From positions 1 to 5,167 of the forward strand of contig JAIRXD010000012.1 in the NCBI GenBank assembly GCA_031268545.1: DNA of 5,167 nt, written 5' to 3'. The notes beneath the pieces are model-generated. The model ran no database searches, had not been told where the DNA came from, and worked only from the letters and a program-made list of their open reading frames with translations. The stretch comes from Puniceicoccales bacterium (lineage in GTDB: Bacteria > Verrucomicrobiota > Verrucomicrobiia > Opitutales > LL51). This document shows positions 1 through 5,167 of this stretch, piece after piece. The translations under genes and the position numbers were made by a program. The number at the start of each line of letters is the position of its first letter. Position 1 is the stretch's first letter.

Positions 1-183
1 CTGACGCCAACATTTTCCGTTTGCCAATCCCATGGCTATCTGAGTGGTGAACATTTTCTATGCCCAACCTGTGGCAGTGTAACCGAGGTATATTCTAGGG
101 TTGTTGGCTATCTTAGGCCTGTGCATCAATGGAACGATGGCAAACAAGCTGAGTTCCAGATGAGAGAATATATTACCCTGTAA
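1..183 (+). CDS. nrdD: Anaerobic ribonucleoside-triphosphate reductase, C-terminal end (partial)
   Basis: This is the last 60 codons of a gene that begins left of the window, read in frame 1 and ending at TAA 181-183. Class III ribonucleotide reductase reduces ribonucleoside triphosphates to deoxyribonucleotides using an oxygen-sensitive glycyl radical, so it works only in anaerobic cytoplasm. Two family signatures are visible. The zinc site appears as C8-x2-H11 and C21-x2-C24 (VCQSHG and CPTCG). The glycyl-radical segment follows as SRVVGYLRPV, where G36 of the fragment is the expected radical-bearing glycine. The closing WNDGKQAEF stretch also fits the family. In NrdD the radical is made by the radical-SAM activase NrdG, often encoded next door; the gene that follows here is not NrdG. 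Identity is secure; the amount missing upstream cannot be judged. Confidence 0.94.
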   Translation: MTPTFSVCQSHGYLSGEHFLCPTCGSVTEVYSRVVGYLRPVHQWNDGKQAEFQMREYITL

Positions 184-211
184 ATTTAGATTATTTTCCA
201 GAATTATTAAC

Positions 212-236
212 ATAAAAATATTTACAATATTTTTAT
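212..236 (+). terminator. Perfect 11-bp A/T hairpin downstream of nrdD, possible terminator
   Basis: Bases 212-222 pair perfectly with 226-236 around a 3-base loop (TAC). The stem is entirely A/T and its 3' arm contains five consecutive T. It lies 28 bases after the nrdD stop and about 55 before the next start, the right place for a transcription end. The lack of any G/C pair makes it weak as a classical intrinsic terminator, and in a spacer this AT-rich it could be chance or a DNA-level element. Confidence 0.3.
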
Positions 237-290
237 AGGCTTGCCAGAGTTTAGCTTTATTATTTCATGCCGTAGAATTGTTTGTATAAA

Positions 291-1046
291 ATGGATTTTG
301 ATGTTAAGGTAGTACAGTTTCTAGGAGAAAGAAAATTGATTAGCGATGAAATGGCTAAAAAATACAAACAGGTCAGGCACGGTGGATACAATGTGGATTT
401 ATTAACAGATGCTTTGACTTATGGGCTTGTATCACTTTCGAATAATATTGACGAAAAGTCTGTCATTTTTGACAGCATACCTCAATTAAATCAGAAGGAT
501 GGTCGTTCTTGTTATAAATATATTATCATCTTCAATGCCTGCAGTTTGCCATTGATTATGGATAAAGATACTTCTTTCATAGGGTGTATGTTGGATATAC
601 TTAGGAAATCACTGGAAATTTTTCCTGAGTTTTTATTATCCCCTATTGATTTTTCTGCCACAGGATTTTTAGAAGAAGATATAAAAAACACGTTTATATA
701 TAATGCTATTATATCTATTCGATATCATTATTATGAGGCCATTAGAGCGTTAAATAATGATTTAGCAGATAAGTATTTGCAAAATTTTAATACGCTGTGT
801 GACATGTTAAATGCCGAAGGTGATTTAGAGGGATGCCTGTTGGCGGTTTTAAAAGTTTTTCTTATGGATAAGGACAGTGAAACTTTTAAAGAAGCCTATG
901 ATGAATGGTGGGAAAATCAGCAGAATGATGACAATTTGCAACCATCTGACTCATCTGACTCATCTGATGATTCAGAAGTAGAGTCTGTGATTAAAAATAA
1001 TAATTTTGCTGGCCAGGGAATTATGTTGACATATTCTAAATTTTAA
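291..1046 (+). CDS. Hypothetical acidic protein, 251 aa, with Ser/Asp-rich C-terminal tail
   Basis: I do not recognise this protein. From ATG 291 it has 251 residues; a TTG at 282 would add three (MYK). ATG 291 is preferred only because it is the stronger codon, since neither start has a Shine-Dalgarno sequence; a stop at 273-275 rules out anything further upstream. No signal peptide or clear membrane segment is seen. The middle (for example ILRKSLEIFPEFLL and LADKYLQNFNTLCDML) looks helical. The C-terminal part is acidic (DEWWENQQNDDN) and then runs into a Ser/Asp low-complexity stretch (QPSDSSDSSDDSEVES) before ending AGQGIMLTYSKF. There is no CxxxCxxC, so it is not the NrdG activase expected after nrdD. 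Base composition is unlike secA: bases 661-720 hold 13 G/C in 60, against 31 in 60 at 3661-3720. The long open frame and ordinary codon choice support a real gene; lineage-specific origin or transfer is inference. Confidence 0.75.
   Translation: MDFDVKVVQFLGERKLISDEMAKKYKQVRHGGYNVDLLTDALTYGLVSLSNNIDEKSVIFDSIPQLNQKDGRSCYKYIIIFNACSLPLIMDKDTSFIGCMLDILRKSLEIFPEFLLSPIDFSATGFLEEDIKNTFIYNAIISIRYHYYEAIRALNNDLADKYLQNFNTLCDMLNAEGDLEGCLLAVLKVFLMDKDSETFKEAYDEWWENQQNDDNLQPSDSSDSSDDSEVESVIKNNNFAGQGIMLTYSKF
943..969 (+). repeat. Three tandem 9-bp units (CATCTGACT) coding for Ser-Asp-Ser
   Basis: CATCTGACT occurs at 943-951 and 952-960, followed by a variant CATCTGATG at 961-969. Because the unit is nine bases, gain or loss of copies keeps the reading frame and only changes the length of the SDS run in the acidic tail of the orphan protein. 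The pattern is typical of slipped-strand expansion. Confidence 0.8.
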
Positions 1047-1057
1047 TAACGGTTAAA
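1019..1057 (+). promoter_or_regulatory. Candidate promoter region for rnpB, elements poorly matched
   Basis: A perfect -35 hexamer TTGACA lies at 1026-1031, inside the last codons of the orphan gene. At 16-18 bp spacing there is no good -10. The best -10-like hexamer, TTTAAT at 1042-1047 (five of six matches), is only 10 bases from it and would place the start near 1054, seven bases before helix P1. rnpB normally has its own promoter close upstream, so a promoter is expected here, but which bases form it cannot be settled by eye. Confidence 0.3.
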
Positions 1058-1060
1058 AAC

Positions 1061-1438
1061 GTTTTGCTGGACGTGTGCTCGCTCGGAGCATTAGGTTTTT
1101 CGAGAGGAAAGTCCGGACATCTCAGGGCATGATTCCAGGCGAAAGTCTGGGCTGTGAAATTATAAAAATTCGCAGACGGAAAGTGCAACAGAAAGTATAC
1201 CGCCGAAAGGTAAGGGTGAAATGGCGAGGTAAGAGCTCACCGGGGCTGAAGTAATTCAGCCAGCAATGAAAACCCAATCAGATGCAAGGCAAAATAGGCA
1301 AGGGGACTGCCCATCCAATGCTTGCGGGTTTGCCGCATTCCGCAGGGAAAATGAGGTTCACTAAATGGGTGAAGTTCATTAGATAAATGAGCATGGCGAC
1401 GAAGGTCGAACAAAATCCGGCTTATAGTCCAGCAAAAC
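1061..1438 (+). ncRNA. rnpB: RNase P RNA, bacterial type A (catalytic subunit)
   Basis: This RNA is the ribozyme that removes 5' leaders from pre-tRNA, together with the RnpA protein. The ends are set by P1, a perfect 12-bp helix 1061-1072/1427-1438. Other helices found by pairing are P3 (1076-1080/1086-1090), P4 (1109-1117/1416-1423 with the conserved bulged U at 1112), P8 (1135-1140/1145-1150, GAAA loop), P9 (1152-1158/1169-1175), P13 (1223-1228/1236-1241, one C-A mismatch), P14 (1244-1250/1255-1261, GUAA loop), P15 (1288-1290/1332-1334), P16 (1298-1302/1321-1325) and P18 (1351-1361/1369-1379). P6 is a pseudoknot, GGGC 1125-1128 with GCCC 1309-1312, which marks type A. Conserved blocks GAGGAAAGTCCGG, AAGGGTGAAATGG, GTAAGAGCTCACC, GCAAGGCAAAATAGG and ATCCGGCTTATAG are present. 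The L15 GGU that pairs with tRNA CCA is kept (1327-1329). Oddities: P12 is absent (CCGCCG runs into AAAGGTAAGGG) and L18 is not a GNRA loop. Confidence 0.97.
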
Positions 1439-1464
1439 ATTTCCCGATCCGAATCCAATGATAT

Positions 1465-1497
1465 CAATTGGCTAAACTATGCTTTAGCTTTAATTGG
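1465..1497 (+). terminator. Hairpin after rnpB, candidate terminator
   Basis: GCTAAA (1471-1476) pairs with TTTAGC (1483-1488) around a 6-base loop and is followed by TTTAATT. An outer pairing CAATT (1465-1469) with AATTG (1493-1497) can extend it. It begins 27 bases after P1 of RNase P RNA, a suitable place to end that transcript. The stem is AT-rich and the T tract is interrupted, so the call is tentative. An alternative hairpin, 1455-1459 with 1467-1471, competes for the same bases. Confidence 0.35.
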
Positions 1498-1522
1498 TTG
1501 GATATATCTAGATTGGCTGGAT
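1493..1522 (+). repeat. Short direct repeat ATTGGYTGGAT, two copies 19 bp apart
   Basis: ATTGGTTGGAT at 1493-1503 and ATTGGCTGGAT at 1512-1522 differ at one base. A shorter relative, ATTGGCT, sits at 1467-1473. The 19-base step is close to two helical turns, as expected of paired protein-binding sites, but the region is low in complexity and coincidence is possible. Confidence 0.4.
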
Positions 1523-1571
1523 GTGCCGTGTCACTGATATGCTCACTTACCTTGCCCTCAATAGACTTATG

Positions 1572-1775
1572 CTAGTAGAGAAGCTTTTGTCTTCCATAAT
1601 AAAATGGCCTGACAGCTACAACTCTTTCCCCAGCATTATGTAATACATAATAAGGAACGGAACATTTATCTGGAATCACAAACACCCCAGCAGAGGTTAA
1701 AGTAACTAATATTGGCAAAAAATCCAGAACATTTTCTAAAAAATCTTGCAAAATCGCATAGCTACTCAAGCTCAC
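1572..1775 (-). CDS. Possible small hypothetical protein, 67 aa
   Basis: This minus-strand frame starts at GTG 1773-1775 and ends at TAG 1572-1574. It is convergent with rnpB and divergent from secA. It is not recognised. The translation has a hydrophobic stretch ([16 protein letters not shown], about residues 20-35) followed by a polar, tyrosine-rich end ([11 protein letters not shown]). Unlike the other minus-strand frames here it does not lie over a known gene, and its codons look ordinary. Against it: no ATG, no convincing ribosome-binding site, short length, and a frame that stays open upstream under secA without a good start, so it could be a decayed remnant or noise. If real, a single membrane-associated segment is the only property the sequence suggests. 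Confidence 0.3.
   Translation of the reverse strand: MSLSSYAILQDFLENVLDFLPILVTLTSAGVFVIPDKCSVPYYVLHNAGERVVAVRPFYYGRQKLLY
1712..1740 (+). promoter_or_regulatory. Candidate sigma70-type promoter for secA-clpX
   Basis: TTGGCA (1712-1717, five of six matches to TTGACA) is separated by exactly 17 bp from TCTAAA (1735-1740, four of six matches to TATAAT). Transcription would begin near 1747, giving a leader of about 100 bases before ATG 1849. In AT-rich DNA such matches arise by chance, so this is a weak call. Confidence 0.25.
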
Positions 1776-1848
1776 CTGCCGTAGGGTAATGAGATTGCTA
1801 CATGGCGGAGTCGCTAGGTGTAATCTGAATCGAAACCTACAATTAGCT

Positions 1849-4701
1849 ATGATAGGAAGAATTTTTAGGTTATTTTCTGGGCGACATTATAAGAAATTTT
1901 TAAAAAAGTGTCAGCCAATAATTAAGTCGATATACCGATTCGATGAGCAATATAACGCGTTGGCGGAAGAGCAGTTGTGTGAAAAAACCATGGAGTTCAT
2001 GCGACGGCATAAGGAGGGCGAAACTTTGGATTTGTTGCTCCCTGAGGCGTTTGCTTTAGTGAAAAATGCTGCCCGGCGGTTGTGCGGCAGAAAGCTAGAG
2101 GTATGTGGCCACGAGTTGGAGTGGAATATGATCCACTATGATGTTCAATTGATCGGTGGAATAGCTCTTCATCAGAGGATGATAGCCGAGATGGCTACCG
2201 GTGAAGGGAAGACGTTGGTGGCAACATTGCCTCTCTATCTAAATGCGCTTACCGGTCGGAACTGCCAGTTGGCCACAGTCAACGATTATTTGGCCAAGCG
2301 AGATTCGGAATGGATGGGATATTTATACAATCTACTTGGTCTTTCGGTGGGCTGTCTGCAAAATGAAATGGATTCGGAAGATAGGAAGCAGGAATACGAT
2401 AGAAATATAACCTATGGCACATCTTCGGAATTCGGGTTTGATTATTTGCGCGATAATGGTATCGCGACCTACTATGAGGACCAGGTCCAGAAGGATCATT
2501 ATTTTTGTATAGTTGATGAGATAGATTCCATTTTGATAGACGAGGCCAGGACGCCATTGATTATTTCTGGGCCGACCAGAGTGGAGCGTAAAACGCCATT
2601 TGTGGAGCTAAAGTCAGCCATCGAAAAGTTGGTTTCGATGCAGAGGTCATTGTGTAACAAGCTTGCGGAAGAGGCATCCAGGTTATTGGCCGAGGATCAG
2701 TTTAATGTGGAGGCCTACAGGAAGCTATGGCAGATAAAGCAAGGCATGCCAAAAAATAGGCAGTTGTTGCGGCTTATGGAGACCGGGGTGTATTGTAAGC
2801 AATTGGATAAATTCGACCTGGAGATGGGAGCCGATATAAATCGCGAATTGCGTGTAAAGATGAAAGAAGATCTATATTTTGCGATAGATGAAAGAAATCA
2901 TCAGGCTGATTTATCCGAAATGGGGAGAAATGCATTGTTTCCAAGCGATCCAGATGCCTTTGTGCTGCCAGATTTACCGGCATTGTTCTCAGATATAGAT
3001 GGCAACAGGAATATGGAGGCAAATGATCGGAATAGAATAAAGCGCGAGGCCGAGGAAGATTTTGCCCAGAAAAGCGAAAAATTGCACTGTGTTAGCCAAT
3101 TATTGAGGGCTTATAGTTTATATAATATTGATGAGGAATATGTTATTCAGGGTGGCAAGGTTGTTATTGTGGATGAAAATACCGGTCGAGCCATGCCTGG
3201 GCGGCGCTGGAGTGACGGCCTTCATCAGGCCATCGAGGCCAAGGAAGGATTAAAAATTGAAAAAGAATCAAAGACCTACGCCACTATTACCATACAGAAT
3301 TATTTTAGGATGTATGAAAAACTTTCCGGTATGACCGGCACAGCCGAGACCGAGGCCCAGGAATTTTTTGACATCTATAAGCTATCGGTGATGGCCATAC
3401 CGACGAATTGCCCTTGTATGAGGAAAGATTTTAACGATTTGATTTTCAAGACACGTCGCGATAAATACAGTGCGGTGGTTGAAAAGGTAAAAGAGGCTCA
3501 TAAGAATCACCAGCCGGTGTTGGTTGGAACGGCATCGGTGGATGCTTCGGAGGTTCTCAGCCGGATGTTGAAGGGAGCAAAAATAGAGCATACGGTTCTT
3601 AATGCAAAATTCCACCAAAAGGAAGCAGAGATCATTGCTAATGCCGGCATAAAGGATGCGGTGACAATCTCCACAAATATGGCCGGTCGCGGAACAGATA
3701 TCAGACTCGGTGAGGGTGTTACGGAACTTGATGGCTTGCTTGTCATTGGGACGGAGCGACATGAATCCAGGAGAGTTGATAGGCAGCTAAGGGGGCGTTG
3801 TGCGAGGCAGGGTGATCCCGGAATGTCGGTGTTCTATGTGTCATTGGAGGATGATTTGATACGATTGTTTGCCGGATCTGGGCCAATTACCAGCATATTG
3901 GAGCGTACATTTAAGGATGATGAAGTGCTCGAACACCCCTGGTTGAATTCATCCATAGAACGGGCCCAGAAGAAAGTTGAGGCGCACAATTATTCGATGC
4001 GGCGTAGGCTGTTACAATACGATGACGTGTTGAATAAGCAGAGAGAGATAGTCTATAACTTTAGAAATAATGTGCTGAGAAACGACAATATTAGGGAGAT
4101 TATATTAGACTTTATAGGTGATGAGATTTTAGACAAGGCCCAGCGTGTTATAGGTCAGCAAAGGGCCGGTATGATCGATGAGATTGAGCTTGATTCCTTC
4201 GTTCACTATATGAATATGAATTTTCCGATCTCATTGGATAGGAAGGAATTACTGCAATTTGACAACGGCGATAACCTAGGACACTTTGTGTTCGGACGAG
4301 TTAAGGATGCCTATGATGTGAAAATTTCCACCGAAAATGAAGAAATTTTACCCGAAATAGAGCGTTCGGTAATTTTGAACTCAATAGATGTGAATTGGCA
4401 GGATCATCTTACTGAAATGGAAGAGCTTAGGCGAAGTGTGAGCATGGCCGGCTATGGCCAGAAGGATCCCCTGGTTGAATACAAACAGGAAGCCTATCAT
4501 TGTTTCGAGCAACTAATGTCTCAGATTCGAGAAAGCGTATGTAATAGAATTTTTAGGGCATCGACCAGTATTAATACATTCAGAGATATGCTGTTAAAAT
4601 TATCGAAAAGTGGAAAATTTCATGAAAATGCGGAGCCTGAGAAGCCAGCCGGTGTCAAGGGTGGAGGTAGGAATAAAAAAATAAAACCGTCATTTAATTA
4701 G
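1849..4701 (+). CDS. secA: Preprotein translocase ATPase SecA
   Basis: SecA is the cytoplasmic, membrane-docking motor that drives unfolded preproteins through SecYEG by ATP hydrolysis. ATG 1849 gives 950 residues beginning [20 protein letters not shown], the usual family N-terminus; ATG 1789 would add 20 residues of unrelated sequence and is rejected. Visible elements are Walker A MATGEGKT (115-122), [14 protein letters not shown], Walker B region [12 protein letters not shown] (D223, E224), the preprotein cross-linking domain (about 243-415), HQAIEAKEG and [13 protein letters not shown], motor domain 2 with NMAGRGTDI (610-618) and [13 protein letters not shown] (from 645), then the scaffold [10 protein letters not shown] (from 724) and the two-helix finger region [18 protein letters not shown] followed by [15 protein letters not shown] (about 849-881). 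The cross-linking domain is about 90 residues longer than in E. coli. The C-terminus lacks the usual CxCGSGKK-type zinc tail and ends in a basic [13 protein letters not shown]. No Shine-Dalgarno is seen. clpX follows after 11 bases. Confidence 0.97.
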   Translation: MIGRIFRLFSGRHYKKFLKKCQPIIKSIYRFDEQYNALAEEQLCEKTMEFMRRHKEGETLDLLLPEAFALVKNAARRLCGRKLEVCGHELEWNMIHYDVQLIGGIALHQRMIAEMATGEGKTLVATLPLYLNALTGRNCQLATVNDYLAKRDSEWMGYLYNLLGLSVGCLQNEMDSEDRKQEYDRNITYGTSSEFGFDYLRDNGIATYYEDQVQKDHYFCIVDEIDSILIDEARTPLIISGPTRVERKTPFVELKSAIEKLVSMQRSLCNKLAEEASRLLAEDQFNVEAYRKLWQIKQGMPKNRQLLRLMETGVYCKQLDKFDLEMGADINRELRVKMKEDLYFAIDERNHQADLSEMGRNALFPSDPDAFVLPDLPALFSDIDGNRNMEANDRNRIKREAEEDFAQKSEKLHCVSQLLRAYSLYNIDEEYVIQGGKVVIVDENTGRAMPGRRWSDGLHQAIEAKEGLKIEKESKTYATITIQNYFRMYEKLSGMTGTAETEAQEFFDIYKLSVMAIPTNCPCMRKDFNDLIFKTRRDKYSAVVEKVKEAHKNHQPVLVGTASVDASEVLSRMLKGAKIEHTVLNAKFHQKEAEIIANAGIKDAVTISTNMAGRGTDIRLGEGVTELDGLLVIGTERHESRRVDRQLRGRCARQGDPGMSVFYVSLEDDLIRLFAGSGPITSILERTFKDDEVLEHPWLNSSIERAQKKVEAHNYSMRRRLLQYDDVLNKQREIVYNFRNNVLRNDNIREIILDFIGDEILDKAQRVIGQQRAGMIDEIELDSFVHYMNMNFPISLDRKELLQFDNGDNLGHFVFGRVKDAYDVKISTENEEILPEIERSVILNSIDVNWQDHLTEMEELRRSVSMAGYGQKDPLVEYKQEAYHCFEQLMSQIRESVCNRIFRASTSINTFRDMLLKLSKSGKFHENAEPEKPAGVKGGGRNKKIKPSFN

Positions 4702-4712
4702 TATTTTATAAT

Positions 4713-5167
4713 ATGGCCGATGATTTGGATTACTGTTCTTTTTGTGGAAAAAGCCAGCTGATGGTGCGAAAACTTGTATCCGGTCCGGATGTATTCATCT
4801 GCGATCGATGTGTCAAGGTGTGCATCGGAGCGCTGGCAAAGGACCTGGATGATTTCGCATCCCTAGATTTTGTAGCAAAAGATGGAAGTCGAAAGGGTTT
4901 TGATTTAAAGTCCCGGGAAGCTGGTGGTGAAAATGAAGAGCCGCTCAGGTTTAATTGTAAAAGTCCATCTGAACTGAAAGCTATTCTTGATGAATATGTT
5001 ATTGGTCAAGATCATGCTAAGAAGGTGCTTTCGGTGGCGGTGTATAATCACTATAAGAGACTTCTCACATCGGGGGTTATCAATGGAAATGAGGATAGGA
5101 AAGCCAATATTCCAGATGAGCTCAGAGATGTGGAGCTGGAGAAAAGCAATGTGCTTTTGATTGGTCC
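4713..5167 (+). CDS. clpX: ATP-dependent Clp protease ATP-binding subunit ClpX, N-terminal part (partial)
   Basis: ClpX is a hexameric AAA+ unfoldase that recognises tagged or adaptor-delivered proteins and threads them into the ClpP peptidase. The first 151 codons are present and the window ends inside the gene. The N-terminal zinc-binding domain is clear: C8-x2-C11 and C30-x2-C33 (YCSFCGKS and [10 protein letters not shown]), the dimerising module that binds substrates and adaptors. A linker of about 40 residues leads to the AAA+ start, [20 protein letters not shown] followed by [12 protein letters not shown]. The sequence breaks off at NVLLIGP, just before the expected Walker A TGSGKT. Between YKRLL and LEKSN there is a roughly 25-residue hydrophilic stretch, somewhat longer than in E. 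coli. The start lies 11 bases after the secA stop with no Shine-Dalgarno, suggesting read-through from secA. clpP, its usual neighbour, is not upstream. Confidence 0.96.
   Translation, partial: MADDLDYCSFCGKSQLMVRKLVSGPDVFICDRCVKVCIGALAKDLDDFASLDFVAKDGSRKGFDLKSREAGGENEEPLRFNCKSPSELKAILDEYVIGQDHAKKVLSVAVYNHYKRLLTSGVINGNEDRKANIPDELRDVELEKSNVLLIG

Larger units (their letters stand above)
1439..1848. other. Long rnpB-secA intergenic region without a confident gene
   Basis: About 410 bases separate rnpB from the preferred secA start. The first 85 hold overlapping inverted repeats and short direct repeats; 1572-1775 holds a possible small ORF on the minus strand; 1712-1740 holds a weak promoter candidate for secA. 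I looked for tRNA-like arms (GGTTCRA-type T loops on both strands) and found none that close. No riboswitch, tmRNA or 6S pattern was recognised. Confidence 0.6.

Noticed and set aside
1303..1320. Apparent loss of the tRNA CCA-binding GGU motif in RNase P RNA L15
   Set aside because: The first fold put L15 in the wrong place. With P15 (GGC/GCC) and P16 (GCAAG/CUUGC) assigned, the 3' strand of L15 is GGGUUU at 1326-1331, so GGU is kept. Bases 1303-1320 belong to P17 and the P6 pseudoknot.
1441..1460. T-arm-like string GATCCGAATCC suggesting a tRNA
   Set aside because: No acceptor stem, D arm or anticodon arm can be built around it on either strand.
1237..1467. Minus-strand ORF of 76 codons
   Set aside because: It lies over the conserved 3' half of RNase P RNA, and its sequence is fully explained by that RNA.
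1569..1643. Short plus-strand ORF of 24 residues beginning MLVEKLL
   Set aside because: It has no ribosome-binding site, no recognisable features and is short enough to be chance.
1789..1848. Upstream in-frame ATG for secA, adding MRLLHGG... (20 residues)
   Set aside because: SecA proteins normally begin close to the MIGRIF...[10 protein letters not shown] segment at ATG 1849; the extra residues do not resemble the family. The TAGGG before ATG 1789 lies too close to be a good ribosome-binding site.
2279..3762. Four minus-strand ORFs (2279-2557, 2774-3022, 3382-3762, 3507-3746)
   Set aside because: All are antisense to the well-conserved secA frame and show no recognisable protein features.

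Overview
The window reads as a chromosomal housekeeping segment from an anaerobic, fairly AT-rich bacterium. The best guess is Verrucomicrobiota, class Opitutia (Opitutales/Puniceicoccales-like). This is an inference: the SecA N-terminal half, with phrases such as [20 protein letters not shown] and [10 protein letters not shown] and a long insertion in the preprotein cross-linking domain, matches my memory of Opitutae SecA, but no search was possible. The tail of a class III (anaerobic) ribonucleotide reductase at the left edge indicates DNA-precursor synthesis without oxygen.

Layout, all on the + strand unless noted: (1) 1-183, C-terminus of NrdD with its glycyl-radical loop; (2) 184-290, AT-rich spacer with a perfect 11-bp A/T hairpin; (3) 291-1046, an unrecognised acidic 251-residue protein, clearly more AT-rich than its neighbours, with a Ser-Asp tail made by a 9-bp tandem repeat; (4) 1061-1438, rnpB, a complete bacterial type A RNase P RNA in which P1, P3, P4, P6, P8, P9, P13, P14, P15, P16 and P18 can be paired by eye, while P12 is missing; (5) 1439-1848, about 410 bases with no confident gene, holding overlapping hairpins, short repeats and one possible small minus-strand ORF; (6) 1849-4701, complete secA; (7) 4713-5167, the start of clpX, cut just before its Walker A loop.

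secA and clpX are 11 bases apart and are probably co-transcribed. This puts the ATPase motor of protein export beside the unfoldase of ClpXP, with no clpP between or before them in this window. nrdD, the orphan gene and rnpB look like separate units. I see no mobile element, CRISPR array, tRNA or defence system. The points that stand out are the trimmed RNase P RNA, a SecA without the usual zinc-binding tail, the AT-rich orphan gene, and weak or absent Shine-Dalgarno sequences at the starts in the window.
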